From positions 72,351 to 136,350 of the forward strand of contig NZ_KE007345.1 of NCBI RefSeq assembly GCF_000400715.1: a DNA stretch of 64,000 bases, written 5' to 3'. The notes under the pieces were generated by a model. It was not told the origin of the DNA and did no database searches. It was given only the letters and a program-made list of their open reading frames with translations. Below are positions 17,908 to 26,548 of the stretch, in pieces. A program made the translations under genes and the position numbers. Origin of the DNA: Acinetobacter genomosp. 15BJ (GTDB lineage: Bacteria > Pseudomonadota > Gammaproteobacteria > Pseudomonadales > Moraxellaceae). Numbering within the stretch: the stretch's first letter is position 1; each line of letters begins with the position of its first letter.

Positions 17908-18114
17908 CTACTTTTGATAGATACTAGATTGGCGTTCATCATCGATATTCACGGGAGAGTGATATATTGATGACACTTTCAATCTCTTTCTCTTGGTCAC
18001 TACAACTTGAGGTTGGCGTGATTCAAGAAATTCCCTGAGTAAAGTTCCTGCTCTTCCTACTACAATCGCAAAAACAATTGCGATCACCAGAAACGACCAT
18101 GTTGGAATTTCCAT
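17908..18114 (-). CDS. 68-residue single-pass membrane protein, first gene of a paralogous pair
   Basis: The start at 18114 is chosen because GGAGGT lies five bases upstream and because the paralog begins in the same way (MEI). The frame is open further upstream, but that extension lacks a ribosome site. A transmembrane helix (about 6-22) is followed by RAGTLLREFLESRQPQ and then a basic tail with VTKRKRLKV and a Ser/Tyr/Asp-rich end. The topology resembles small stress-linked membrane proteins such as PspB, but no family is recognised. Confidence 0.7.
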   Translation of the reverse strand: MEIPTWSFLVIAIVFAIVVGRAGTLLREFLESRQPQVVVTKRKRLKVSSIYHSPVNIDDERQSSIYQK

Positions 18115-18321
18115 TTTGGACCTCCACCATACTTTACGTTGGTGTTTGTACTTTAGCGAAAATAAATCGGACTTGATCGCCAGATTGTCTGACAATCATA
18201 ATTTTCACTATTTTTTAGAGTATTTAATCTAACAATTTAAGCAAGATAAACCTTAATTCAAACTAATACATTGAAATTTATATTTTTATTAATTTTATAC
18301 AGTTGTAGAATTGTCGAACAA

Positions 18322-18717
18322 TTATCCCAGTTTTGCACGTAATTTTAGCTTTTTCCATTGCGAATGTGGCAATTGATCCCACCAAATAATGCAATTTTTA
18401 TTCTTTTGATGAGAAAAATAGAGCGCGATATAAAGTTGGTGATCTAATATTTTGACGATCTGTCTACGCTGGATCTTTAATTTGGGATCATAAAATTCAA
18501 ACGAACATTCTTGATGATCTAAATATTCAAAACGTTTAAGTTGTGGCTGTTTCAAAAATAACAACCAAGCAACGCCCATCACGCAGAAGCATAGTAGCCA
18601 AATCCATAAGGCGAGTAAGGAATAGGTTAAACTAAGGATGGCAATGAAAATCAAGAGCTGCAGTATCATCGCAAAACGACTGCGTTGCAGCTCGAAAACA
18701 CCATTAGCCATGGACAT
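18322..18717 (-). CDS. YgfX/CptA-like membrane protein
   Basis: 131 residues. Two adjacent transmembrane helices (about 15-34 and 36-54) are followed by a cytoplasmic beta-rich domain, the layout of the YgfX (CptA) family. The gene overlaps the end of sdhE by 14 bases, matching the conserved sdhE-ygfX pairing in gammaproteobacteria. YgfX was proposed in E. coli to be a toxin that disturbs FtsZ and MreB; that role is disputed, and a link with flavinylation or membrane function is equally possible. Sequence conservation is low, so the call rests largely on topology and synteny. Confidence 0.7.
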   Translation of the reverse strand: MSMANGVFELQRSRFAMILQLLIFIAILSLTYSLLALWIWLLCFCVMGVAWLLFLKQPQLKRFEYLDHQECSFEFYDPKLKIQRRQIVKILDHQLYIALYFSHQKNKNCIIWWDQLPHSQWKKLKLRAKLG

Positions 18718-18961
18718 AGTGTTTTAATTTTAAAATAAAATCTTTTAATTCTGCACGAGGCGGTTCCCCAACCTCCATAAACCAATCCAATAAATCTGGA
18801 TCTTCTTGATCGACCAACTCCGCAAATAATGCCTTTTCAGCGATATCAGCTGTCAGGTAGTGGTTTTTAACATAAGGATCAAAATACACATCGATTTCTT
18901 TTAAACCGCGACGCGCACGATACACAACCTTACGCTCTTCCAGTGTCATTTCATCAGACAT
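18704..18961 (-). CDS. sdhE: FAD assembly factor SdhE
   Basis: 85 residues, the usual length. SdhE helps attach FAD covalently to the flavoprotein subunits of succinate dehydrogenase and fumarate reductase. The conserved RRGLKEID (RGxxE) motif at about residues 18-25 binds the flavoprotein, and the helical segment DLLDWFMEVGEPP is typical. It is the first gene of a two-gene operon with the ygfX-like gene. Confidence 0.9.
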   Translation of the reverse strand: MSDEMTLEERKVVYRARRGLKEIDVYFDPYVKNHYLTADIAEKALFAELVDQEDPDLLDWFMEVGEPPRAELKDFILKLKHYVHG

Positions 18962-19148
18962 TATTGGCTCCGCAATGCAACAATTTCCCCATAGTGTACC
19001 TGATCTCCCCGATGAAGTTCTGAGAGATTTTTCTCAAGTGACCAAATACATCAATCAAATTGAGCATTGATCACATTGTTCACTATTTTCAATTTCTTGT
19101 ATGGTGATGAAGAAGATTTAAATCCAACACACTAGGGAAAAATAACAA

Positions 19149-20321
19149 ATGCAATCAGGTGCTATTCGTCCAATTCCAAACATGCTCCCACGCAAACTGT
19201 TTACTTCAGACCACGAAGCATTCCGTGAAACAGTCCGTAAATTCTATGAGAAAGAAGTTGTGCCTAATATTGAAAAATATGAAACACAACAACATGTAGA
19301 TCGTGATTTATGGAATAAGGCTGGTGCACTTGGCTTACTTTGCACCACCATGCCAGAGCAATATGGCGGCTCAGGTGTAGATCGTCTTTACAGTATGATT
19401 CTGATCGAAGAACAAGCCTACGCCATGGATTCAAGCACAGGCTTCTCTTTACATTCAGATATCGTTGCCAACTATGTCAATAACTTCGGCAATGAAGAGC
19501 AAAAGCAACACTGGTTACCCAAAATGGCAACAGGCGAAGCCGTGACTGCGATTGCGATGACTGAACCTGGTACAGGTTCCGACCTACAAGCTGTACGCAC
19601 GACAGCCGTATTGGATGGCGATGAATATGTCATCAATGGTTCTAAAATCTTTATTACCAACGGCTATCTTTGCGATATGGCAATTGTGGTGTGTAAAACA
19701 GGCAACAATGAAAAAGGCTCAGCAAACTTATCTTTGCTCATTGTAGAAGCGGATCGTGCTGGTTTCAGCAAAGGTAAACCACTGAACAAAATTGGTATGA
19801 AAGGCCAAGATACTTGTGAATTGTTCTTTGATAATGTCCGTGTCCCGAAAGAAAATTTACTAGGTATGGAAGGCATGGGCTTTATCATGTTGATGAAAGA
19901 GCTCGCTTGGGAACGTATGCTGGTCGCGATTATCTGTCAAGCAGGTGCTGAAGCAGCCTTTGCACATACCGTGCAATATACCAAAGATCGTAAAGCATTC
20001 GGCAAAGCAATTAGCACCTTCCAAAATACTCGCTTTAAACTGGCGGAATTGCGTACTGAAATTGACTTTTGTCGTACCTATCTCGATCGCTGTATGGAAC
20101 TACAGCTTGAAGAAAACTTAGGTGTGGATGCGGCAGCAGCTGCGAAATACAAAATTTCAGATATGTTCTCAAAAGTTGTAGATGACTGCTTACAACTACA
20201 TGGAGGTTATGGTTATATGTTGGAATATCCAATTGCCCGTGCCTATATCGACAACCGTGCCAATCGTATTTATGCAGGTACTAATGAAATTATGAAAGAA
20301 CTCATTTCCCGTACCCTCTAA
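19149..20321 (+). CDS. Acyl-CoA dehydrogenase, long-chain (LCAD-like) type
   Basis: 390 residues: N-terminal helical domain (about 16-130), beta domain with the FAD/substrate motif AMTEPGTGSDLQ (about 140-240), and C-terminal helical domain. It oxidises acyl-CoA to enoyl-CoA in beta-oxidation. At the position where medium-chain enzymes carry the catalytic Glu (YEGT) this protein has YAGT, while Glu255 in MKELAWERMLV matches the base position of LCAD and isovaleryl-CoA dehydrogenase. The C-terminus RIYAGTNEIMKELI also fits LCAD. Chain length is not predictable. The gene is monocistronic and ends at a terminator. Confidence 0.9.
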   Translation: MQSGAIRPIPNMLPRKLFTSDHEAFRETVRKFYEKEVVPNIEKYETQQHVDRDLWNKAGALGLLCTTMPEQYGGSGVDRLYSMILIEEQAYAMDSSTGFSLHSDIVANYVNNFGNEEQKQHWLPKMATGEAVTAIAMTEPGTGSDLQAVRTTAVLDGDEYVINGSKIFITNGYLCDMAIVVCKTGNNEKGSANLSLLIVEADRAGFSKGKPLNKIGMKGQDTCELFFDNVRVPKENLLGMEGMGFIMLMKELAWERMLVAIICQAGAEAAFAHTVQYTKDRKAFGKAISTFQNTRFKLAELRTEIDFCRTYLDRCMELQLEENLGVDAAAAAKYKISDMFSKVVDDCLQLHGGYGYMLEYPIARAYIDNRANRIYAGTNEIMKELISRTL

Positions 20322-20337
20322 ATATCGATAGAACAAA

Positions 20338-20368
20338 GGGATCGTGCCCGATGCGCGATCCCTTTTTT
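20338..20368. terminator. Terminator between convergent acyl-CoA dehydrogenase and DUF2059 genes
   Basis: Ten-base-pair stem GGGATCGTGC/GCGCGATCCC with one G-T pair and loop CCGAT, followed by six T on the plus strand. The minus side has only three T, so it is stronger for the plus gene. Confidence 0.8.
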
Positions 20369-20370
20369 AT

Positions 20371-20871
20371 TTATTTCGATTCAGGTTTTTCAGCAGTTTG
20401 AACGGGCTGCGGATTCATTCTTGCCATCAGCTGCTTAACTTTAGGATTCTCAATATATTGTTGCATGGTGGTATTCAGTGCAGTACGCGCATTTTGTGTC
20501 GTGAAATGCGCGACTTCACTGCCAACATCACTGGCTTTCTTTGCCCAAGCCTTGCCTTCTACAGATTGATAGAAGGTCAATGCGGCTTGCAACTCTTTCT
20601 GGCTAAAACTTTCCACATAACGCTGCACGATAAATTGCTTACGCTGTTCACTATTCAAATTTTTGCTCAAATCGGTATAAAAACTTTCGGGTAAGTCTTT
20701 TGGCAAACGCATACGAATTTGCTCTAAAATCATTTTGTCGGTGTTTTGCAGTCCTTGTTCAGTCCCGTCAACAGATACCAACTTTTGCGCAATGACTTCT
20801 TTTTGTTTTGCATCATCGGCAAACACCAATGTACTGAATAATAATGTCCCTAAGATGATGATTTTTTTCAT
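20371..20871 (-). CDS. DUF2059-type periplasmic protein
   Basis: 166 residues from the chosen start at 20871, which gives a clean signal peptide MKKIIILGTLLFSTLVFA with a cut before DDAKQ; an upstream ATG at 20889 adds six polar residues. The mature protein is helical and carries a segment ELQAALTFYQSVEGKAWAKK that resembles the DUF2059 core (aLtFYrSpeG). The function of this domain is not known. The C-tail is Pro/Gln/Lys-rich. It is transcribed alone. Confidence 0.72.
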   Translation of the reverse strand: MKKIIILGTLLFSTLVFADDAKQKEVIAQKLVSVDGTEQGLQNTDKMILEQIRMRLPKDLPESFYTDLSKNLNSEQRKQFIVQRYVESFSQKELQAALTFYQSVEGKAWAKKASDVGSEVAHFTTQNARTALNTTMQQYIENPKVKQLMARMNPQPVQTAEKPESK

Positions 20872-20947
20872 CGTATTATCCCTAATCAAAATTTTCTAAT
20901 GTGCTCAATATACGCGATATTGATCGAATTTAAAGCCTGATTGCAAA

Positions 20948-20980
20948 TAAAAAACCCCATGCTTATGCATAGGGTTTTTT
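20948..20980 (-). terminator. Terminator of the flavin monooxygenase gene
   Basis: Stem AAAAAACCC-C-ATGC, loop TTAT, GCAT-A-GGGTTTTTT with one internal mismatch, 18 bases after the minus-strand stop at 20999. Confidence 0.78.
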
Positions 20981-20998
20981 AATAAATTCAATAAATAA

Positions 20999-22489
20999 TT
21001 ACGACACTAGCTTTGGCTTACGATCGACTTGCTCACCACGTTTATGGAATTGTAGGACTACATCGTTGAATGATGCATCTTTCAATTCTTTACGATCCGC
21101 AAGATAGTTATTGGTGATTTTCCACGGTGCTTTTTTACCTTGCTTCGGCATCACATCTGCTGCACGTGCAATATAACCAGAAGACATTTTACCCATAATG
21201 GTATCTTGTTCACGCAATGCTGGATCCGCATGGGCAATGACTTCGTCATAGCCATTTTTGTCCATATGATTGAGCAAACGACAGATATAATCCGCAGCAA
21301 TATCAACTTTTAAAGTCCAAGATGCATTGATATAGCCAATGATCATCGCCATATTTGGCACATCACTTACCATCACACCTTGATATAGCATGTGTTGTGA
21401 GGTATCCATTGGCTTGCCATCAATTGTACCTTTTACGCCACCCAAGATTTGGATTTCTAAACCTGTCGCTGAAATCACAATATCTGCTTCAAGGTGTTTA
21501 CCCGATTTCAATTGAATACCATTCGCCGTGAACTTTTCAATTTGATCTGTTTCAACATTGGCATGGCCTTCACGTAATGCCTTGAATAAATCGCCATCTG
21601 GCACGACACATAGACGTTGATCCCAAGGGTTATAGCTTGGTGTAAAGTGTTTCATATCCACTTTACCCTTCAACTGTAATTCAATGCCTTTCAACAGTAA
21701 GCGACGAACAGTTTTCGGATATTTTTGCGCTAATGCATAGATACCACGTTGCATACCAATGTTACGTGCACGGGTAAATTTATATGCGGTTTCTTCAGAC
21801 ATAAATTTACGGGTTTTTTCATAAATAAAGTCAATTGAAGGAATTGTTGCTATATAAGAAGGAGAACGCTGCAACATGGTGACATGTCCTGCCCCACCTT
21901 TCACCATTGAAGGAACCAGGGTAATTGCAGTTGCACCACTACCAATGATCACCACTTTCTTACCTGTGTAATCTAGATTCTCAGGCCAGTGTTGTGGATG
22001 AATAAATTGACCTTTAAAGTCTTCTTGCTTTGGAAATTTCGGCGCATAACCTTGATCATAGTTATAGTAACCGGTACAACCCATCACAAAGTTTGCTGAC
22101 CAAGTTTGCTTCTTCTTGTTACTGTCTTCAATTTCAACCGACCATTTTTTCTTTGCAGAATCGTAGTTTGCAGAAAGAACGCGATGACCGAAATGAATTT
22201 TATCTTTTAACTGATTTTCACTGATCACATCACTTAAATAGCCCTTGATCTCAGCACCGCTCGCCAATACTTTGTCTTTTGCCCATGGTTTAAAATTAAA
22301 ACCAAACGTTGACATATCCGAGTCAGAACGAATACCAGGGTAACGGAATAAATCCCAAGTCCCACCAAAGCTATCACGACGTTCTAAGATTTCGAATTTA
22401 CGTTGTGGACAGTTCTTCGAGAGATGTACAGCTAGCCCAATCCCAGAGATACCTGCACCAATAATTAATACATCAACTTGCTTTTCCAT
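20999..22489 (-). CDS. almA: Flavin-containing monooxygenase, AlmA-like
   Basis: 496 residues from the start at 22489; the frame is open upstream to 22564 but MEKQVDVLIIGAGISGIGLA is the expected N-terminus. The FAD site GAGISG is at about residues 11-16. The Baeyer-Villiger fingerprint FxGxxxHxxxW is present as FKGQFIHPQHW (about 154-164), and GSGATA marks the NADPH site. AlmA of Acinetobacter takes part in oxidation of long-chain (over C30) alkanes; related enzymes act as Baeyer-Villiger monooxygenases, so the substrate here is inferred. A TTGACA/TGTCAA inverted repeat lies about 45 bases upstream. Confidence 0.82.
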   Translation of the reverse strand: MEKQVDVLIIGAGISGIGLAVHLSKNCPQRKFEILERRDSFGGTWDLFRYPGIRSDSDMSTFGFNFKPWAKDKVLASGAEIKGYLSDVISENQLKDKIHFGHRVLSANYDSAKKKWSVEIEDSNKKKQTWSANFVMGCTGYYNYDQGYAPKFPKQEDFKGQFIHPQHWPENLDYTGKKVVIIGSGATAITLVPSMVKGGAGHVTMLQRSPSYIATIPSIDFIYEKTRKFMSEETAYKFTRARNIGMQRGIYALAQKYPKTVRRLLLKGIELQLKGKVDMKHFTPSYNPWDQRLCVVPDGDLFKALREGHANVETDQIEKFTANGIQLKSGKHLEADIVISATGLEIQILGGVKGTIDGKPMDTSQHMLYQGVMVSDVPNMAMIIGYINASWTLKVDIAADYICRLLNHMDKNGYDEVIAHADPALREQDTIMGKMSSGYIARAADVMPKQGKKAPWKITNNYLADRKELKDASFNDVVLQFHKRGEQVDRKPKLVS

Positions 22490-22534
22490 TTTTTTTATAC
22501 CCTGTATAAACCATGACTTTATTAAAGCACAAAT

Positions 22535-22554
22535 TTGACAATACGCAATGTCAA
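22535..22554. promoter_or_regulatory. Inverted repeat upstream of the almA-like gene
   Basis: TTGACA, 8 bases, TGTCAA. On the minus strand it also contains a good -35 hexamer TTGACA, so a repressor bound here would block RNA polymerase. No regulator gene is adjacent. Confidence 0.4.
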
Positions 22555-22839
22555 GTTTGGTCATTCATCGGTTTTTTCATATCACTTCGGGACATTTTTA
22601 AGAAATTGAGGGCTAAAAAATCCTGAGATTTCCGCTTGGATTTCTTCCATTAGCGGGTTTGCTTTAGTAAAGAATAAGATTAGATATACGCTCTAAATAC
22701 TTATAAACATGTTCTATTCAATATTTGCAGGGAACCACTTTTAAAGAAATAGTTCTGGATAAAACGTTATGTGGAAATAGATGTTTTAGCAATTTTAGAT
22801 CGTAGGTTTAATCTCTATATAGAAGATGTCATCGATCCT
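22555..22839. other. Intergenic region without a recognised gene
   Basis: Apart from the inverted repeat at 22535-22554 I see nothing firm between the almA-like gene and the acetyltransferase gene. A short plus-strand open stretch (22770-22847, ending FNLYIEDVIDPLE) has no good start and could be the decayed end of a former gene. Confidence 0.3.
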
Positions 22840-23337
22840 TTAGAGTAAAAATAGTTTCATCAAAATCTCATCAGTATATTCTGTGTTATTTTTCAATGCT
22901 TTTGACTCTACCCCATAAGTTTGAAAGCCAAACTTTTGATAAAGCTTAATAGCTGGCTGATTATCATCTGCGACAATAAGTAAAATTTGTTCTAGATATT
23001 CTTTACTATGTTCAATAACAGTCGTGAGCAATCTATTTGCTATTCCTAAGCCTTGAAACTCAGGTTCAATAAATACACTTGATAAATAAGCCTTATGAGA
23101 AAGCTTTGTTGCGACCTCTCGAGTTAAAGTCGCTAAACCAATAATTCTGTCTTTGTGATAAACACCAAAGATCGTTGAACTAGATAAGCAACTCTCAAAA
23201 AAACATAATGGTTTCATTACTTCTATACTATATGTAGAACCAAACATTTCAGGGGCTTTAGCTAATGCTGAAAGTCTGATAGCTCTAAAATCATTCAGTT
23301 CTTTCACACATAGAATTTTAATCTCAATACTTAACAT
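22840..23337 (-). CDS. GNAT-family N-acetyltransferase
   Basis: 165 residues. The acetyl-CoA binding motif A is visible as VFIEPEFQGLGIANRLL (about 90-107), and the C-terminal AIKLYQKFGFQTYG (about 130-143) is the usual GNAT motif B. The substrate is unknown; the IKLYQKFGF type acts on small molecules or protein N-termini. It stands alone between two intergenic regions, and its base composition looks lower in G+C than that of its neighbours. The ATG at 23337 is followed by the expected first beta strand. Confidence 0.82.
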   Translation of the reverse strand: MLSIEIKILCVKELNDFRAIRLSALAKAPEMFGSTYSIEVMKPLCFFESCLSSSTIFGVYHKDRIIGLATLTREVATKLSHKAYLSSVFIEPEFQGLGIANRLLTTVIEHSKEYLEQILLIVADDNQPAIKLYQKFGFQTYGVESKALKNNTEYTDEILMKLFLL

Positions 23338-23428
23338 ATTTATCTATTTGAATTTTTATAGTCCTGCGACCTAATTTATCAGAATACTCAATCTAAAATT
23401 ATGCTCAAAAGTAATTAAAATAAACAAT

Positions 23429-23460
23429 AAAAAAGGCCGGTTATTACACCGGCCTTTTTT
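23429..23460 (-). terminator. Terminator of the ribosomal protein cluster
   Basis: Minus strand: AAAAAAGGCCGGT, a six-base loop and ACCGGCCTTTTTT, about 32 bases after rplQ. Confidence 0.9.
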
Positions 23461-23491
23461 GGAACAACTGACTGTTCTACACGTAGAAGTA

Positions 23492-23857
23492 TTATTTTAC
23501 TTCACGGTCAACGAGTTCAACGTAAGCCATCGGTGCAGCATCACCTGCACGGAAGCCCGCTTTAAGAACACGAAGATAACCGCCGTTACGTTCTTTGTAA
23601 CGAGGGCCAAGAACGGTAAATAATTTACCAACAGTTGCTGCAGAACGAGTACGAGCAAACGCTAAACGACGGTTTGCTACTGTATCGTTTTTAGCTAAAG
23701 TGATTAAAGGCTCAGCAACGCGGCGAAGTTCTTTCGCTTTAGGTAAAGTTGTTTTAATTAACTCGTGCTCAACTAAAGCATTCGTTAAATTTTGGAACAA
23801 CGCCTTACGGTGGCTGCTGGTACGGCCTAATTTCACACCACTATTACGATGACGCAT
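23492..23857 (-). CDS. rplQ: 50S ribosomal protein L17
   Basis: 121 residues. The family start [20 protein letters not shown] is complete. L17 lies near the peptide exit of the large subunit. It is the last gene of the alpha operon, 18 bases after rpoA. The end [10 protein letters not shown] is normal. Confidence 0.96.
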   Translation of the reverse strand: MRHRNSGVKLGRTSSHRKALFQNLTNALVEHELIKTTLPKAKELRRVAEPLITLAKNDTVANRRLAFARTRSAATVGKLFTVLGPRYKERNGGYLRVLKAGFRAGDAAPMAYVELVDREVK

Positions 23858-23875
23858 GGTGATAGTCCTACTTAA

Positions 23876-24883
23876 TTAACGGCTACGATAGGCAAAACGG
23901 TCATCCATACGGAGACTAGCTGGTGGCCAGTTCTCTAAACGCATGCCGAGTTGTAAACCTTTCGAAGCCAAAACATCTTTGATCTCTGTTAACGATTTTT
24001 TACCTAAGTTAGGAGTTTTTAACAACTCAACTTCAGTACGTTGAACAAGATCACCAATGTAGTAAATATTTTCTGCCTTCAAACAGTTAGCAGAACGAAC
24101 AGTTAGCTCGAGATCATCTACTGGACGAAGCAAGATTGGGTCAACTTCTTCGCGAGGCTCTTGAGCAACAGGAGTTTGATCTTTCTGAAGATCAACAAAA
24201 ATTGCAATTTGTTGTTGCAAGATTGTTGCCGCTTTGCGGATTGCTTCTTCTGGATCAACAGTTCCGTTAGTCTCAAGATCAATCACTAACTTATCAAGAT
24301 CGGTACGTTGTTCAACACGAGCATTTTCTACTGTGTATGAAACACGCTTGATTGGGCTATAAGATGCATCTAACTGTAAACGACCTACAGGACGTGTTTC
24401 ACCTTCAGGGAAACGTGAGTCAGATGTTTCATAACCACGACCTTGAGAAACTTTAAGGCGCATTTTCAATGAACCTGTAGAACTCAAAGTACCGATTAAA
24501 TGATCAGGGTTAACCACTTCAACATTATGAGGTAAACGAAGGTCAGCTGCAGTTACGTCACCTGCTCCTTGTTTCTCTAATGTCAAATATGCTTCGTTTT
24601 GATCGAACAGCTTAATAGACAATCCTTTTAGGTTCAGCAAGAGCTCGACGATGTCCTGCTGCAAGCCTTCTAAAGTACTGTACTCGTGCTCGACACCTTC
24701 TATTTCTACTTCAACCACAGCAGCGCCAGGTAAAGAAGACAATAGAATGCGACGTAAAGCATTACCTAGAGTATGACCAAAGCCACGCTCTAAAGGTTCC
24801 AGAATCACTTTTGCCGAGGTCCCGCTCACCGCTTCGACCTTGATCGCTTGCGGAGTTAGAAACTCGTTTGCAGTACGCGTCAT
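23876..24883 (-). CDS. rpoA: RNA polymerase alpha subunit
   Basis: 335 residues. The N-terminal domain (about 1-235) contains the dimerisation motif [21 protein letters not shown] linker rich in Gln/Pro/Glu follows, then the C-terminal domain (about 250-330) with the DNA- and activator-binding segment [18 protein letters not shown] and [14 protein letters not shown]. It assembles the polymerase core and contacts UP elements. Located between rpsD and rplQ as in most bacteria. Confidence 0.97.
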   Translation of the reverse strand: MTRTANEFLTPQAIKVEAVSGTSAKVILEPLERGFGHTLGNALRRILLSSLPGAAVVEVEIEGVEHEYSTLEGLQQDIVELLLNLKGLSIKLFDQNEAYLTLEKQGAGDVTAADLRLPHNVEVVNPDHLIGTLSSTGSLKMRLKVSQGRGYETSDSRFPEGETRPVGRLQLDASYSPIKRVSYTVENARVEQRTDLDKLVIDLETNGTVDPEEAIRKAATILQQQIAIFVDLQKDQTPVAQEPREEVDPILLRPVDDLELTVRSANCLKAENIYYIGDLVQRTEVELLKTPNLGKKSLTEIKDVLASKGLQLGMRLENWPPASLRMDDRFAYRSR

Positions 24884-24901
24884 TTATTGCTACCTCAAGG
24901 A

Positions 24902-25528
24902 TTATTTAGAATACAATTCTACAATCAAGCTTTCGTTGATTTCAGCAGGTAAATCAGAACGATCTGGTGCAGCTTTAAACGTACCTTCTAACTTAGAATG
25001 GTCAATTTCCATCCAAGCAGGGATACCACGTTGAGCAGCTAATTCAATTGCGTTTTTAATACGTAATTGTTGTTTAGCGCCTTCGTGTACTGCAATTACA
25101 TCACCAGCTTTAACTTGGATAGATGCAATGTTAACACGACGACCGTTCAAAGTGATGCTACGGTGAGATACTAACTGACGAGCTTCTGCACGTGTAGAAC
25201 CAAAACCCATGCGATAAACAACGTTATCAAGACGGCTTTCAAGCAATTTCAACAAGTTTTCACCTGTTGCGCCTTTCACACGAGCAGCTTCTTTGTAGTA
25301 GTTACTAAATTGACGCTCTAACACACCGTACATACGACGTACTTTTTGTTTTTCACGTAATTGTAGTGAGTACTCTGATTGTTTGCTACCACGAGCTCCG
25401 CCATGTTGGCCAGGAGCTTTAGCATGTTTTTTAGTCTTAACGTCAAACGGTTTAACGCCAGATTTTAATTGCAGGTCTGTCCCTTCGCGGCGAGAGAGTT
25501 TGCATTTTGGACCAATATAACGAGCCAT
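24902..25528 (-). CDS. rpsD: 30S ribosomal protein S4
   Basis: 208 residues. The N-terminus [19 protein letters not shown] lacks the zinc-binding Cys set, so it is the Cys-poor form. The S4 RNA-binding domain ([20 protein letters not shown], about 95-115) is intact. S4 nucleates 30S assembly and in E. coli represses this operon by binding the leader before rpsM; a hairpin stands there here too. Confidence 0.96.
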   Translation of the reverse strand: MARYIGPKCKLSRREGTDLQLKSGVKPFDVKTKKHAKAPGQHGGARGSKQSEYSLQLREKQKVRRMYGVLERQFSNYYKEAARVKGATGENLLKLLESRLDNVVYRMGFGSTRAEARQLVSHRSITLNGRRVNIASIQVKAGDVIAVHEGAKQQLRIKNAIELAAQRGIPAWMEIDHSKLEGTFKAAPDRSDLPAEINESLIVELYSK

Positions 25529-25540
25529 GAATGTTTCTCC

Positions 25541-25927
25541 TTACACGCGACGTTTTTTAGGTGGACGGCAACCGTTGTGCGGAATTGGAGTCACATCGGT
25601 AATGCTGTTAATTTTATAACCCACTGCACCTAATGCACGAACCGCAGATTCACGACCAGGACCAGGACCTTTTACAAGGACGTCCAAGTTTTTCAAACCG
25701 TAATCTAAAGCAGCTTTACCAGCAACTTCAGCAGCTACCTGAGCAGCAAACGGTGTTGATTTACGTGATCCACGGAAGCCTTGTCCACCTGAGGTAGCCC
25801 AAGCCAATGCATTACCTTGACGATCGGTAATCGTAACAATGGTGTTATTAAAAGAAGCGTGAATGTGTGCGACACCTTCAGAGACGGTACGAGTGACCTT
25901 CTTGCGTGCGCGAGTATCTTTAGCCAT
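25541..25927 (-). CDS. rpsK: 30S ribosomal protein S11
   Basis: 128 residues, full length. [19 protein letters not shown] and the C-terminal [13 protein letters not shown] are the family signatures. S11 forms part of the platform and E/P-site region with S7 and S21. It stands 19 bases after rpsM and 12 before rpsD. Confidence 0.96.
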   Translation of the reverse strand: MAKDTRARKKVTRTVSEGVAHIHASFNNTIVTITDRQGNALAWATSGGQGFRGSRKSTPFAAQVAAEVAGKAALDYGLKNLDVLVKGPGPGRESAVRALGAVGYKINSITDVTPIPHNGCRPPKKRRV

Positions 25928-25946
25928 CTTTTAGCTTCCAGAAATC

Positions 25947-26303
25947 TTATTTCTTAATCGGTTTGCGCGGACCTTTACGGGTACGTGCGTTAGTTTTGGT
26001 GCGTTGTCCACGGACAGGCAAGCTGCGACGATGACGAAGACCGCGGTAGCAGCCTAAATCCATTAAACGTTTAATGTTCATGGAAATTTCGCGACGTAAA
26101 TCACCTTCGGTCGGAACCTTAGCAACTTCTGCACGAATCGCATCAAGCTGAGCATCATCTAATTCACGGATTTTTGTAGTTTCAGCAATACCAACAGCAG
26201 CTAAGATATTCTTAGAAGTGTGGCGACCTACACCAAAAATATACGTGAGAGAGATAACAGCATGCTTGTTATCCGGAATGTTTACACCGGCAATACGAGC
26301 CAT
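25947..26303 (-). CDS. rpsM: 30S ribosomal protein S13
   Basis: 118 residues, full length. [20 protein letters not shown] starts the protein and the basic tail [16 protein letters not shown] reaches into the P site. It is the first gene of the alpha operon, separated from rpmJ by 107 bases that hold a candidate promoter and a GC-rich hairpin. Confidence 0.96.
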   Translation of the reverse strand: MARIAGVNIPDNKHAVISLTYIFGVGRHTSKNILAAVGIAETTKIRELDDAQLDAIRAEVAKVPTEGDLRREISMNIKRLMDLGCYRGLRHRRSLPVRGQRTKTNARTRKGPRKPIKK

Positions 26304-26338
26304 TCAATTTTCTCCAAAAAGGCAGTCAAGATAATCAA

Positions 26339-26365
26339 CCGCCCCACAAAAATCTTGAGGGGCGG
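26339..26365 (-). promoter_or_regulatory. GC-rich hairpin in the rpsM leader
   Basis: Minus strand: CCGCCCC and GGGGCGG pair over 7 bp around a 13-base loop, followed by TTGATTAT, with no T-run to make it a terminator. It lies about 36 bases before rpsM. In E. coli S4 binds a structured leader at this place; homology of structure is not shown. Confidence 0.45.
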
Positions 26366-26395
26366 ATAATAACCTAATTAGCCTACTGAAATCAA
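26366..26395 (-). promoter_or_regulatory. Candidate promoter of the alpha operon
   Basis: Minus strand: -35 TTGATT and -10 TATTAT separated by 18 bases. Transcription would start at about 26358, so the GC-rich hairpin would be at the very 5' end of the RNA. Confidence 0.4.
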
Positions 26396-26410
26396 CAGGT
26401 CTTAATTAAA

Positions 26411-26527
26411 TTAACCTTGACGCTGCTTATGACGAGGTTCTGCGCTACAAATTACGCGAATAACCCCATTACGACGGATAACTTTACAGCTACCACAAAT
26501 TTTCTTTACAGAAGCTTGTACTTTCAT
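26411..26527 (-). CDS. rpmJ: 50S ribosomal protein L36
   Basis: 38 residues beginning [20 protein letters not shown]. It keeps the full zinc ribbon, Cys11, Cys14, Cys27 and His32 (CGSC, CSAEPRH), so it is the zinc-binding form. It lies 21 bases after secY and closes the spc part of the cluster. Confidence 0.95.
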
Positions 26528-26548
26528 GATGAAACCTTCTAAGTGCGC

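Noticed and set aside
17751..17942. 63-codon minus-strand frame
   Set aside because: It overlaps the 33-residue paralog in another frame and lacks a ribosome site; the short frame has a strong GGAGGT site and a paralog.
18322..18961. Calling sdhE-ygfX a toxin-antitoxin system
   Set aside because: The pairing is real, but SdhE has an established flavinylation role and the toxin claim for YgfX is disputed.
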